A stretch of 64,000 nt of DNA from assembly GCA_936450465.1 (NCBI GenBank), contig OW388291.1, forward strand, positions 73,872,436 to 73,936,435. The letters run 5' to 3'. This stretch comes from Gibbula magus (taxonomy: Eukaryota; Mollusca; Gastropoda; Trochida; Trochidae). The position numbers and the translations under genes are program-made. Under the pieces are notes generated by a model. It did not search any database. It saw nothing but the letters and a program-made list of their open reading frames with translations, and was not told the DNA's origin. Within the stretch, counting starts at the first letter, position 1, and every line of letters starts with the position of its first letter. Positions 61,101 to 64,000 of the stretch are shown piece by piece.

Positions 61101-63326
61101 TAAGTTATAGTGTCAACACCAGACTCATCCTGCAGTATATCCACAGTGACACAAGACAGGTGGGTTCCATAGTGTTGGTAGAAGTACAATTCTAAGTTAT
61201 AGTGTCAACACCAGACTCATCCTGCAGTATATCCACGGTGACACAAGACAGGTGGGTTCCATAGTGTTGGTAGAAGTACAATTCTAAGTTATAGTGTCAA
61301 CACCAGACTCATCCTGCAGTATATCCACGTTGACACAAGACAGGTGGGTTCCATAGTGTTGGTAGAAGTACAATTCTAAGTTATAGTGTCAACACCAGAC
61401 TCATCCTGCAGTATATCCACGTTGACACAAGACAGGTGGGTTCCATAGTGTTGGTAGATCAAGTCCATTTTAAGTTATTGTGTCAACACCAGACTCATCC
61501 TGCAGTATATCCACGCTGTCACAAGGCAGGTGGGTTCCATAGTGTTGGTAGAAGTACAATTCTAAGTTATAGTGTCAACACCAGACTCATCCTGCAGTAT
61601 ATCCACGTTGACACAAGACAGGTGGGTTCCATAGTGTTGGTAGATCAAGTCCATTTTAAGTTATTGTGTCAACAGCAGACTCATCCTGCAGTATATCCAC
61701 GTTGACACAAGACAGGTGGGTTCCATAGTGTTGGTAGAAGTACAATTCTAAGTTATAGTGTCAACACCAGACTCATCCTGCAGTATATCCACGTTGACAC
61801 AAGACAGGTGGGTTCCATAGTGTTGGTAGATCAAGTCCATTTTAAGTTATTGTGTCAACACCAGACTCATCCTGCAGTATATCCACGCTGACACAAGACA
61901 GGTGGGCTCCATAGTGTTGGTAGAAGTACAATTCTAAGTTATAGTGTCAACATCAGACTCATCCTGCAGTATATCCACGGTGACACAAGACAGGTGGGTT
62001 CCATAGTGTTGGTAGAAGTACAATTCTAAGTTATAGTGTCAACACCAGACTCATCCTGCAGTATATCCATGGTGACACAAGACAGGTGGGTTCCATAGTG
62101 TTGGTAGAAGTACAATTCTAAGTTATAGTGTCAACACCAGACTCATCCTGCAGTATATCCACGGTGACACAAGACAGGTGGGTTCCATAGTGTTGGTAGA
62201 TCAAGTCCATTTTAAGTTATTGTGTCAAGACCAGACTCATCCTGCAGTATATCCACGCTGACACAAGACAGGTGGGTTCCATAGTGTTGGTAGAAGTACA
62301 ATTCTAAGTTATAGTGTCAACATCAGACTCATCCTGCAGTATATCCATGGTGACACAAGACAGGTGGGTTCCATAGTGTTGGTAGAAGTACAATTCTAAG
62401 TTATAGTGTCAACACCAGACTCATCCTGCAGTATATCCACGGTGACACAAGACAGGTGGGTTCCATAGTGTTGGTAGATCAAGTCCATTCTAAGTAATAG
62501 TTCTAAAATCATAATGTTCCTCATTTTGTCTTAAGTTATGATTGCAAGTTGCCCATTGTCCATCTCAAAAGTCCAATTCATAGTTTACTGTATATACTGA
62601 ACGATATTTGTTCTTATCTCTTCTTATACTAGTGAGCACCTTTCATGTGTAAGTAAAGTTTCTACAGTCACCAGAATTCATTTCAACAGACAAAGATATT
62701 AATTTAGTGCAGGAAAAAGGTTTGAGGAAACAAGTTTTTGTGAATCCTTGTGAAACTATGTAGAATCATGCAGTTTGAAATTGTCTCAGCTCTTAAGTAC
62801 ATAATTTTCATTTAATTTCCAGATGGTTATTCAACTACATCCTCTGGGTCTCTATTTTCAAGGACAATAAATAAATTCATGAAAGTTATCTCCCATGTCC
62901 AGGTGCTGGTAGCCAAGTCTCCGGTTGCTCCCTTCACAACCTTCACCTACACCATCCAGGACCAGGGCATTGTCCAGCAGGGTATGTATTTAGCTGTTGT
63001 AACAGCGATAGAAAGCAATCAACAATTGATAGTCTTGAAAGACTTGTGAAGAAGTAAAGAAACCTTGTTGCAAAGGTACATGTCTATCTCTTTCATATGT
63101 TCACATCTTTGCAGTTTTTTGGTTTGCATTTTGGCAATGATCAAAGTTGTGCCAATATGTATTAGCGGTAGCTGTGATATGAGAAAAACTTTACTGGTAT
63201 GTGGTTAATTCACTTCCAGCATGTTTTTTTCCAGACAATGGTGCAGGTCATTATCATGGTACAGACCCCAGTCTCCAGCACATCAGAGTCAGATCATCAT
63301 TACCAATACAAGCCTCCCAGCTCTGA
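7041..63326 (+). CDS. RAD51B: RAD51B, DNA repair protein RAD51 homologue 2 (whole gene span, 10 coding exons)
   Basis: RAD51B is a RecA-fold ATPase. In the known BCDX2 complex (RAD51B-RAD51C-RAD51D-XRCC2) it supports RAD51 filament assembly in homologous recombination in the nucleus. Joining 7041-7124, 11022-11135, 12232-12345, 12863-12999, 13641-13760, 31424-31607, 60068-60134, 60671-60789, 62903-62981 and 63235-63326 gives 1110 nt, a 369-residue protein plus stop, with every junction in phase. The vertebrate protein is about 350-384 aa. Features: N-terminal helical domain (1-66), Walker A GPAGCGKT (107-114), 'YIDTEGAFSAE' in the Walker A exon, Walker B LVIVD (205-209), TNQITT (255-260), ALGNTWSH (core ATPase C-terminal region). 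The C-terminus (340-369) is divergent. No frameshift or missing key residue was found. Introns 5 and 6 (17.7 and 28.5 kb) are filled with repeats. Confidence 0.95.
7190..7410 (-). mobile_element. Penelope-like (?) retroelement end fragment, copy 1
   Basis: Read on the - strand it contains 'TTGATAACGGTATAAGGATC' followed by 'TATACCGAAACGTC', then 'AATAAAGAAGTTGATTATCC'. The GGTATA...TATACC stem followed by GAAAC resembles hammerhead-ribozyme-like cores known from the terminal repeats of Penelope-like elements. However, the GATAA in place of GATGA would break the core. Begins about 65 bp after exon 1. An inverted partner lies at 10369-10530. Confidence 0.5.
10369..10530 (+). mobile_element. Penelope-like (?) retroelement end fragment, copy 2
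   Basis: Same sequence as the 7190-7410 copy in opposite orientation: 'CTTGATAACGGTATAAGG' at about 10429, the 'TATACCGAAACGTC' arm after it, and 'AATAAAGAAGTTGATCATCC'. Compared with copy 1 it lacks roughly 70 bp between 'ccatttatgtca' and the 'ctgctgtttcaccatctc' block. The same G-to-A change in the would-be ribozyme core occurs in both copies. Confidence 0.5.
11022..11135 (+). CDS. RAD51B: RAD51B exon 2 (residues 29-66)
   Basis: Acceptor 'attatgtag', donor ACT|gtatgt, phase 0 at both ends (38 codons). Encodes DVLSRSLLEMLKLTGCSYY and a following helix with CSQAACPRKVT. It matches the vertebrate block containing 'LELMKVTGLSY' and 'RACAPK' in length and position. This completes the N-terminal helical domain. 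Confidence 0.92.
11530..11674. mobile_element. fold-back element in intron 2
   Basis: Left arm ('tttgataacatgtttatgaa', 11560 region) pairs with the right arm ('gtttcataacatgttatcaa', about 11630-11650), and outer 'atactaa'/'ttagtat' also pair. Arms are about 60 bp with mismatches. A second small element abuts it on the right. Confidence 0.6.
11672..11878. mobile_element. short MITE with 14-bp perfect terminal inverted repeats
   Basis: TATTTATTACTCAA at 11672-11685 is exactly inverted at 11865-11878, giving a 207-bp element with no coding capacity. It abuts the fold-back element to its left; the pair may be one composite insertion. Confidence 0.55.
12232..12345 (+). CDS. RAD51B: RAD51B exon 3 (residues 67-104)
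   Basis: Acceptor 'ctctataag', donor GAG|gtgata, phase 0 at both ends. Encodes 'FLPTSLLDLDKVLHGGFPSA' followed by TISE, the conserved linker strand leading to Walker A in RAD51 paralogues (vertebrate 'TTLSALDEALHGGV'). The three-residue acceptor run before AG is less pyrimidine-rich than usual, but phase and homology both fit. Confidence 0.92.
12346..12862 (+). other. RAD51B: RAD51B intron 3 (517 bp)
   Basis: Contains a short tandem 'gtaaggtat' run at about 12671-12690 and a 'ggccgtccgtccatcggtcc' stretch near 12720. The latter is similar in style to the GGAC-rich tail at 4018 on the opposite strand and is probably a dispersed-repeat fragment. No gene. Confidence 0.6.
12863..12999 (+). CDS. 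RAD51B: RAD51B exon 4 (residues 105-150), Walker A
   Basis: Acceptor 'ttttttcag', donor AG|gtagtc, phase 2 at the 3' end. Encodes IAGPAGCGKTQFSIMLSVM, then a GGLGGAVIYIDTEGAFSAE segment. The P-loop GPAGCGKT has the catalytic Lys113 and Thr114. The conserved Glu of 'YIDTEGAF' is present. Closest to RAD51B among the paralogues. Confidence 0.96.
13641..13760 (+). CDS. RAD51B: RAD51B exon 5 (residues 151-189 plus part of 190)
   Basis: Acceptor 'atatttgcag', donor AG|gtgaga, phase 2 on both sides. Encodes LVEVARSKFPEHYSTDEA and a following VYVDVPQSCAALIKR segment, matching the vertebrate 'LVEIAESRFPRYF' block. The next coding exon is 17.7 kb downstream. Confidence 0.94.
14545..14640 (+). repeat. 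SINE tail fragment
   Basis: 'gcagcgttaaacaccaactc' near 14612 resembles the GCGTTAAACA(A/C)CAACTCACTC 3' tail of a gastropod-type SINE family, also seen at 18.77 kb. Only the tail is recognisable. Confidence 0.4.
14930..15041. repeat. short tandem repeat around 'ataaaatgccttgtgatatt'
   Basis: Three degenerate copies of a ~50-60-bp unit, each with 'ataaaatgccttg', occur at about 14942, 14990 and 15022, directly before the MITE at 15042. Confidence 0.55.
15042..15746 (+). mobile_element. TTAA-flanked non-autonomous DNA element, copy A
   Basis: TTAA at both ends (15042-15045 and 15743-15746). Inverted ends AGGATAGATGAAATG and, from the right, AGGATGGATGAAATG. It holds a palindromic centre (TTAATTAATTAAT near 15294) and no ORF. 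The same family lies inverted at 31761-32448. A TTAA duplication is the hallmark of piggyBac-type insertion, although a Tc1/mariner TA target is also possible. Confidence 0.75.
15868..16170 (+). mobile_element. tRNA-derived SINE
   Basis: A tRNA-like head, 'TTAGTTAGCTCAGTGGATAG' (A-box region), is followed about 30 bp on by 'GGTCAGGAGTTTGATTCC' (B-box-like). A non-tRNA body follows. It cannot fold as a complete tRNA, so it is a SINE promoter rather than a tRNA gene. Confidence 0.6.
16171..18639. other. RAD51B: intron 5 sequence without a recognised feature
   Basis: AT-rich, with short open frames only (the longest, about 70 codons, at 17480) and no family resemblance. A (GT)n run occurs near 18300. 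Confidence 0.5.
18640..18825 (+). mobile_element. SINE 3' part (gastropod-type tail)
   Basis: Contains 'cggcagaaagcctgcaac' and 'gtgaaacctgtaaatc', shared in modified form with the SINE at 39.27-39.69 kb. Ends with 'gcggcgttaaacaataactc' followed by (ACTC)n at about 18800-18815. Confidence 0.55.
19817..19830 (+). repeat. possible left terminal repeat of the element carrying the satellite
   Basis: 'ataggtggatccag' just left of the array resembles the reverse complement of 'ctgaatccgccactg' just right of it (29293-29307): GTGG-GGAT-CAG. Ends of this GTGGCGGATCCAG style are common in animal MITEs. Match length is short, so this is tentative. Confidence 0.4.
19848..20426 (+). repeat. 32-bp satellite array, left segment (~18 units)
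   Basis: Head-to-tail copies of a 32-bp unit containing 'ggtagttcacatattgg' and 'aaagttgtggggggag'. Variants include 'cacatatagg', 'cgtatattgg' and 'ggatagttg'. A run of 25 G occurs at 20328-20352. The segment ends at a LINE insertion. Confidence 0.97.
20328..20352 (+). repeat. G25 homopolymer
   Basis: Twenty-five consecutive G where other units have about six, after 'aaagttgtgga'. This may be real slippage expansion or an assembly or sequencing artefact. It can form a G-quadruplex on its own. Confidence 0.8.
20427..20932 (+). mobile_element. 5'-truncated non-LTR retrotransposon (LINE) inserted in the satellite
   Basis: An ORF in progress (20429-20725) encodes the C-terminal end of a reverse transcriptase polyprotein. 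'NLSVRNKNKLSKIVKTASKI' is followed about 50 residues later by 'LPSGRRLRMPTGRTNRFRYS' and 'FIPNSVRSYND', the pattern found at the C-terminus of CR1/L2/Rex-Babar-like and related LINEs. After the stop comes a ~200-bp 3' UTR with AATAAAG and a tail of TTATC repeats (about 20909-20931). The satellite resumes in register (cacat | attgg), so the target duplication is 0-2 bp. The RT catalytic domain is absent. Confidence 0.8.
20933..29283 (+). repeat. 32-bp satellite array, right segment (~260 units) with higher-order blocks
   Basis: Near-perfect 32-bp head-to-tail units. Marker variants recur together at long spacing: a unit with 'gtttttgggggaggg' preceded by a G7 unit occurs near 23.35-23.45, 26.23-26.33 and 27.54-27.65 kb. 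A 'ggatagttg' unit followed by 'tagtgcacatatagg' and then 'ttcgtatattgg' occurs near 22.86, 24.62, 25.64 and 27.18 kb. These spacings show block duplications of about 1.0-2.9 kb. Open frames here are by-products; 32 is not a multiple of 3. Confidence 0.97.
29311..30693. other. RAD51B: intron 5 sequence without a recognised feature
   Basis: A 129-codon open frame at 29889-30278 has no recognisable family and no coding signature that I can support. Otherwise AT-rich sequence. Confidence 0.45.
30694..31191. mobile_element. TTAA-flanked MITE, 498 bp
   Basis: TTAA at 30694-30697 and 31188-31191. Terminal inverted repeats AGGTGCATCCATTGTGTT and, from the right, AGGTACATCCATTGTGTT (one mismatch). 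A GCGCGCGCC stretch lies inside at about 30999. No ORF that can be supported. Confidence 0.85.
31424..31607 (+). CDS. RAD51B: RAD51B exon 6 (residues 190-251), Walker B
   Basis: Acceptor 'tctccgacag', donor CCG|gtaggc. 184 nt: one base completes Arg190, then 61 codons, ending in phase 0. Encodes LQSLEEDIISKKVKLVIVDS, IASLVRKEFS, and an EAAILKYVAETFSIP end, close to the vertebrate 'SLEEEIISKGIKLVILDSVA' block. Walker B Asp209 is present. Skipping this exon would shift the frame. It is isolated between 17.7 kb and 28.5 kb introns and lies between inverted MITE copies. Confidence 0.96.
31761..32448 (-). mobile_element. TTAA-flanked non-autonomous DNA element, copy B (inverted relative to copy A)
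   Basis: TTAA at 31761-31764 and 32445-32448. Reverse complement of the 15042-15746 element by many shared blocks, for example 'ggaatcaattgagcataaaa', 'gacaatatacacttgcaatt' and 'aagacgattttaatt' on its - strand. Copies differ by substitutions and small indels, so neither is very young. Confidence 0.8.
32449..34596. other. RAD51B: intron 6 sequence without a recognised gene
   Basis: 'cactaattgattcagcagc' occurs at about 32490 and again at about 32953, a short direct repeat. A 123-codon - strand open frame at 33464-33835 matches nothing I recognise. AT-rich microsatellite-like sequence occurs near 33240-33275. Confidence 0.45.
34597..34853 (+). repeat. minisatellite of ~15-16-bp units (TCATTGGTCACTCACA type)
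   Basis: 'ttggtcactca' / 'ctggtcactca' repeats about 16 times with small length changes. A 152-codon open frame over it is repeat-derived. Confidence 0.9.
34854..38739. other. RAD51B: intron 6 sequence without a recognised feature
   Basis: AT-rich, with only short open frames. No mobile-element ends found by eye. Confidence 0.45.
38741..38825. repeat. source-like copy of a ~70-bp segment also found inside the SINE at 39.3 kb
   Basis: 'tgtggtcggtgtcgtaaactcactgtggtcgg'-type sequence (written here only in part: 'ggtcggtgtcgtaaactc', 'aacagatgtggtgtac') recurs at 39330-39395. It is itself partly tandem: 'aacagatg' and 'tggtcgg' each appear twice. Confidence 0.65.
39270..39690 (-). mobile_element. 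tRNA-derived SINE, interrupted by a captured segment
   Basis: Read on the - strand, a tRNA-like head lies at about 39690-39625: A-box-like 'TAGTGCAGTCGTTAGTGCG', then B-box-like 'GGTCTGGGATTCAAATCC'. The body runs down to 'gaggtttaacgccgctttc' at 39285, a GCGTTAAAC tail as at 18.78 kb. It contains a ~105-bp insertion (about 39326-39430) made of the 38.74 kb segment plus a second copy of 'attttactcatatcatgg'. Confidence 0.65.
39890..40022 (+). repeat. tRNA-like (SINE head or tRNA relic) with perfect B box
   Basis: 'ggttggtgcctgactctgag' followed by 'gtgtgtgttcgaatcctg' (GTTCGAATCC B box at about 40009-40018). The upstream 'ccctcaccctcagagttgg' is an imperfect inverse of it. No full cloverleaf was found, so it is not called a tRNA gene. 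Confidence 0.4.
40023..41130. other. RAD51B: intron 6 sequence without a recognised feature
   Basis: AT-rich; no gene or element ends seen. Confidence 0.45.
41131..43236. repeat. 108-bp minisatellite, ~19 units
   Basis: Units contain 'tgaagtgcatgaattccag', 'cactaagatgt(t/a)gatgata' and 'gtatacaagtgtgatgatgg'. The first unit is degenerate (41131-41230) and the last ends at about 43234. Because 108 is a multiple of 3 and the units keep length, the - strand stays open from 43197 to 41128 (689 codons, 36-residue repeat). Variants are shared between non-adjacent units, suggesting unequal exchange. Confidence 0.97.
43237..46329. other. RAD51B: intron 6 sequence; one tRNA-like fragment
   Basis: At about 45710-45780 'gtggctaggactttgttac' and 'tctggggtttgaatccag' form a weak A/B-box-like pair, possibly a SINE head. 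Around 44.23-44.45 kb 'gaaaatacatgtctatta' repeats in a degenerate way. No gene was found. Confidence 0.4.
46330..46691. mobile_element. TTAA-flanked MITE, 362 bp
   Basis: TTAA at 46330-46333 and 46688-46691. Terminal inverted repeats AGGCGCTGTAGCACGTTTTT are exact for 20 bases. No coding capacity. Confidence 0.9.
46692..48128. other. RAD51B: intron 6 sequence left of the large transposon
   Basis: A 144-codon open frame (47136-47570) is not recognised as a family. A 58-bp perfect direct duplication lies at 47691-47806. Confidence 0.45.
47691..47806 (+). repeat. two perfect copies of a 58-bp unit
   Basis: Units start 'ggtatcagataaactaccg' at 47691 and 47749 and end 'cggatataatcct'. A degenerate third start follows at 47807 ('ggtgtcggatacaa'). 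Contains the TACCGTATTTCC head shared with an element end at 48993. Confidence 0.85.
48131..48205 (+). repeat. left terminal inverted repeat of the YqaJ transposon
   Basis: Blocks 'acggaagtttcgag', 'ctctttagcgttggaggt' and 'agaagggtgggacac' match, in order and inverted, the right end at 54399-54493. The middle block agrees at 16 of 18 bases. Confidence 0.7.
48276..50649 (+). CDS. SAP-like / SWIM zinc finger / YqaJ-type nuclease, transposon-encoded (541 aa)
   Basis: Two exons, 48276-48817 and 49566-50649. Donor ACAGG|gtaaat and acceptor 'cacttcag' join in phase. Residues about 8-45 look like a SAP helix-turn-helix ('LKAFLSNRGM...VVQLREIARKA'). The splice joins the halves of a SWIM finger: C-D-C-T-G-D-D-G-G-C-K-H. 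The C-terminal half is a YqaJ/lambda-exonuclease-like PD-(D/E)XK domain: 'GASPDGIV' (Asp), 'VLEIKCPY' (E-x-K), and 'YIQIQTQM'. The frame is complete to the TGA at 50649, so an active nuclease is possible. Probably promoted from the left transposon end. AATAAA at 50792-50797 may end the transcript. The protein may act in transposition or replication of the element; the role is not proven. Confidence 0.85.
48993..49362. mobile_element. TACCGTA-ended MITE-like element inside the nuclease gene's intron
   Basis: TACCGTATTTCCTTGAAT at 48993 and, from the right, TACCGTACATCCTTTAAT at 49362 (14 of 18 match). Similar TACCGTA heads occur at 47706 and, inverted, at 53282. It lies wholly within the 48818-49565 intron, so it leaves the coding sequence untouched. 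Confidence 0.5.
50792..50797 (+). terminator. AATAAA polyadenylation signal for the nuclease gene
   Basis: First clear AATAAA after the nuclease stop codon, 143 bp downstream. Confidence 0.45.
51561..51823. mobile_element. MITE nested in the transposon, 263 bp
   Basis: TTAA at 51561; at the right end the same place reads TGAA (51820-51823). Inverted ends AGGCTCTGTATCATAC and, from the right, AGGCTCTGTATCACAC. It sits in the space between the two convergent transposon genes, 25 bp from the transposase stop. Confidence 0.75.
51848..53609 (-). pseudogene. THAP-DDE transposase, internally deleted
   Basis: Exon 1 (53609-53329) encodes a THAP DNA-binding domain, 'MPVYHCCVPGCTSSSRK' through 'RICSRHF' (C2CH zinc ligands). 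It splices in phase (AAAAG|gtaaag to cag|GCAAACC) to exon 2 (52685-52525), an acidic linker. The last recognisable coding block (52226-51848) is the end of a DDE_Tnp_4-type domain: 'EEGDDIMADRGFTIRDLL' (third acidic region) and 'AKLRIHVERAIQRLK'. The ~150-200 residues between, with the helix-turn-helix and first two catalytic acids, are missing, and exon 2 does not join the last block in frame. A 5' UTR intron (donor near 54355, acceptor near 53642) is possible. Not functional as seen. Confidence 0.75.
54399..54493 (-). repeat. right terminal inverted repeat of the YqaJ transposon
   Basis: Inverted partner of 48131-48205; it is about 20 bp longer because of indels. The next two bases are AT, as before the left end. 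Confidence 0.7.
54496..57470. other. RAD51B: intron 6 sequence right of the large transposon
   Basis: AT-rich. A 108-codon open frame at 56652-56978 has an antisense open frame over it and looks like a decayed insertion, but I cannot assign it. Confidence 0.4.
57471..58275. mobile_element. TTAA-flanked non-autonomous DNA element, 805 bp
   Basis: TTAA at 57471-57474 and 58272-58275. Inverted ends GGAGGTTCCTT and, from the right, GGAGGTTCCTT (exact for 11 bases). No ORF. Confidence 0.75.
58276..60067. other. RAD51B: end of intron 6, no feature recognised
   Basis: AT-rich. A cluster of 'ttcacaaa'/'tttgtgaa' phrases at about 59740-59920 can form small hairpins. Confidence 0.4.
60068..60134 (+). 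CDS. RAD51B: RAD51B exon 7 (residues 252-273)
   Basis: Acceptor 'ggtttcag', donor GATG|gtaaga, phase 0 to phase 1. Encodes IVVTNQITTRFGKPESVSD followed by IQD, matching the vertebrate 'VILTNQITT' strand and the loop after it. Confidence 0.94.
60671..60789 (+). CDS. RAD51B: RAD51B exon 8 (residues 274-313)
   Basis: Acceptor 'gatgttacag', donor CAG|gtgggt, phase 1 to phase 0. Encodes GGYVTAALGNTWSHSVNTRL then ILQYLHGDTRQ, matching the vertebrate 'AALGNTWSHSVNTRLILQYL' block. Its last ~50 bases and donor are the founder-like first copy of the 92/94-bp tandem array in intron 8. Confidence 0.96.
60737..62490 (+). repeat. RAD51B: 92/94-bp tandem array made from exon 8 end plus its donor site (19 copies)
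   Basis: Copies start 'tgtcaacaccagactc' at 60741 (inside the true exon), 60835, 60927, 61019, 61111, 61203, 61295, 61387, 61481, 61573, 61667, 61759, 61853, 61945, 62037, 62129, 62223, 62315 and 62407. Each carries the last 49 exon bases, the CAG|gtgggttccata donor, then one of two spacers ('gaagtacaattctaag', 92 bp; 'gatcaagtccattttaag', 94 bp). Copies after the exon read CAGTATATCCA where the exon has CAGTATCTCCA. They contain in-frame stops and no proper acceptor, so they are not extra exons. Confidence 0.97.
62903..62981 (+). CDS. RAD51B: RAD51B exon 9 (residues 314-339)
   Basis: Acceptor 'catgtccag', donor CAGG|gtatgt, phase 0 to phase 1. Encodes VLVAKSPVAPFTTFTYTIQ then DQGIVQQ, matching vertebrate 'ILIAKSPLAPFTSFVYTI'. 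Confidence 0.95.
63235..63326 (+). CDS. RAD51B: RAD51B exon 10, C-terminus and stop (residues 340-369)
   Basis: Acceptor 'gttttttttccag'; the first two bases complete Asp340; TGA at 63324-63326. Encodes NGAGHYHGTDPSLQHIRVRS then SLPIQASQL. Not conserved with vertebrates, where this end is also variable. Accepted because phase and position fit, so a different last exon beyond the window cannot be ruled out. Confidence 0.75.
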
Positions 63327-64000
63327 TGTAGGTCAAGAATCATAACCCTAACTAGAGAAAGTCAAATATATTTCAAGATGGACAACCCAACCTGTATAAC
63401 AGTTTTTGAAAATAAACTTGAGAACTAGCCAACTAAAACAGTACTCTTTAATCAATTTAAATGTCAACATTGAAGAGACACCATAAAAAGTAACCAGCCG
63501 AAAGCAAATTTTCTACCAGGTTGTAGTCTGTCTGGATGTTCAGGTTTCACAGTTCTCATGCCTCCCAGCCTTTCTCTTGAGGTCAACCATCTGTAATGAC
63601 AAATAACTAATGGTGGTGCTATTTTCATCCTTGTGTCCCAGGTGCTCCAAGAACTAGACCAGCCTTTATGGTGTGTTTGGAATAAAAATAACCTCTGATG
63701 TATTGAGAATTAACTTGACATGTTTCAAGGTCAATCTTCTGCAGTGATTTATGTCCAAAGACATTGTTTTCAAAGATCAAACTTCATTATAAAAAACTCT
63801 GTACAATTTTATTGGTAGGCAATGATCAATACAGATCTATCCAGTCCTTTCAATTGTTTAAATCTATTTTTATTCTGTGTCCTTTAATTAGTTACATGGG
63901 TATAAATGGGCAGAAGTTCACAGAAATGTTGTGTTAACATAATAGAGAAATAACACTTACCTTACTAAATACTTTGTTCTGGTACTTCGGAATTGCCATC
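63327..64000 (+). other. RAD51B: RAD51B 3' UTR and downstream flank
   Basis: AATAAA at 63411-63416 is a plausible polyadenylation signal 85 bp after the stop; another AATAAA lies at about 63681. No further gene is recognised to the window end. Confidence 0.6.
63411..63416 (+). terminator. RAD51B: AATAAA polyadenylation signal of RAD51B
   Basis: First AATAAA after the RAD51B stop codon, on the sense strand. Confidence 0.55.

Noticed and set aside
61436..61705. 89-codon open frame in the 92/94-bp array
   Set aside because: It reads the array in a non-RAD51B frame and exists only because 92- and 94-bp units alternate there.
60835..62490. Extra RAD51B exons in the array
   Set aside because: Copies lack an acceptor in the right phase and contain stops; the protein is complete without them.

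Overview
The window is animal nuclear DNA: large introns with GT-AG borders, AATAAA signals, tRNA-derived SINEs, a 5'-truncated LINE, many short inverted-repeat (MITE-like) elements and minisatellites. A SINE tail ending in GTTAAACAATAACTCACTCA-type repeats (about 18.77-18.82 kb) and the mix of repeats look molluscan, most likely gastropod; this rests on recall and was not searched.

The main gene is a complete RAD51B (RAD51 paralogue 2) on the + strand. I reconstruct ten coding exons from 7041 to 63326 (369 residues). All junctions keep phase, and Walker A, Walker B, the L2-like TNQITT segment and the ALGNTWSH core are intact. It fills 56 kb with only 1.1 kb of coding sequence. Upstream and head-to-head, on the - strand, is an unrecognised single-exon secreted-protein gene (4936-6270), about 770 bp from the RAD51B start codon. 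Before that (1-4.1 kb) lie decayed repeats: a Tc1/mariner-type relic, a fold-back element, and a perfect 69-bp-arm hairpin element with an 8-bp target duplication.

The introns hold the unusual content. Intron 5 (13761-31423) carries a 9.4 kb array of a 32-bp G-rich satellite (about 19.85-29.28 kb) with higher-order block duplications, interrupted once by a truncated LINE. Intron 6 (31608-60067) carries a 108-bp minisatellite whose - strand is open for 689 codons, and a 6.36 kb DNA transposon (48131-54493). That transposon has an intact SAP-like/SWIM/YqaJ nuclease gene facing a broken THAP-DDE transposase gene (ISL2EU/IS4EU-like). Intron 8 carries a 92/94-bp tandem array that is an amplification of the 3' half of RAD51B exon 8 plus its 5' splice site: 18 extra copies of an exon fragment directly downstream of the real exon. 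At least six elements with TTAA at both ends are scattered through introns 5 and 6; two ~0.7 kb copies of one family lie inverted on either side of exon 6.

No prokaryotic genes, CRISPR array, rRNA genes or intact tRNA genes were seen. Exon calls rest on family resemblance plus splice phase. Transposon family names come from domain content and end structure, without database comparison.
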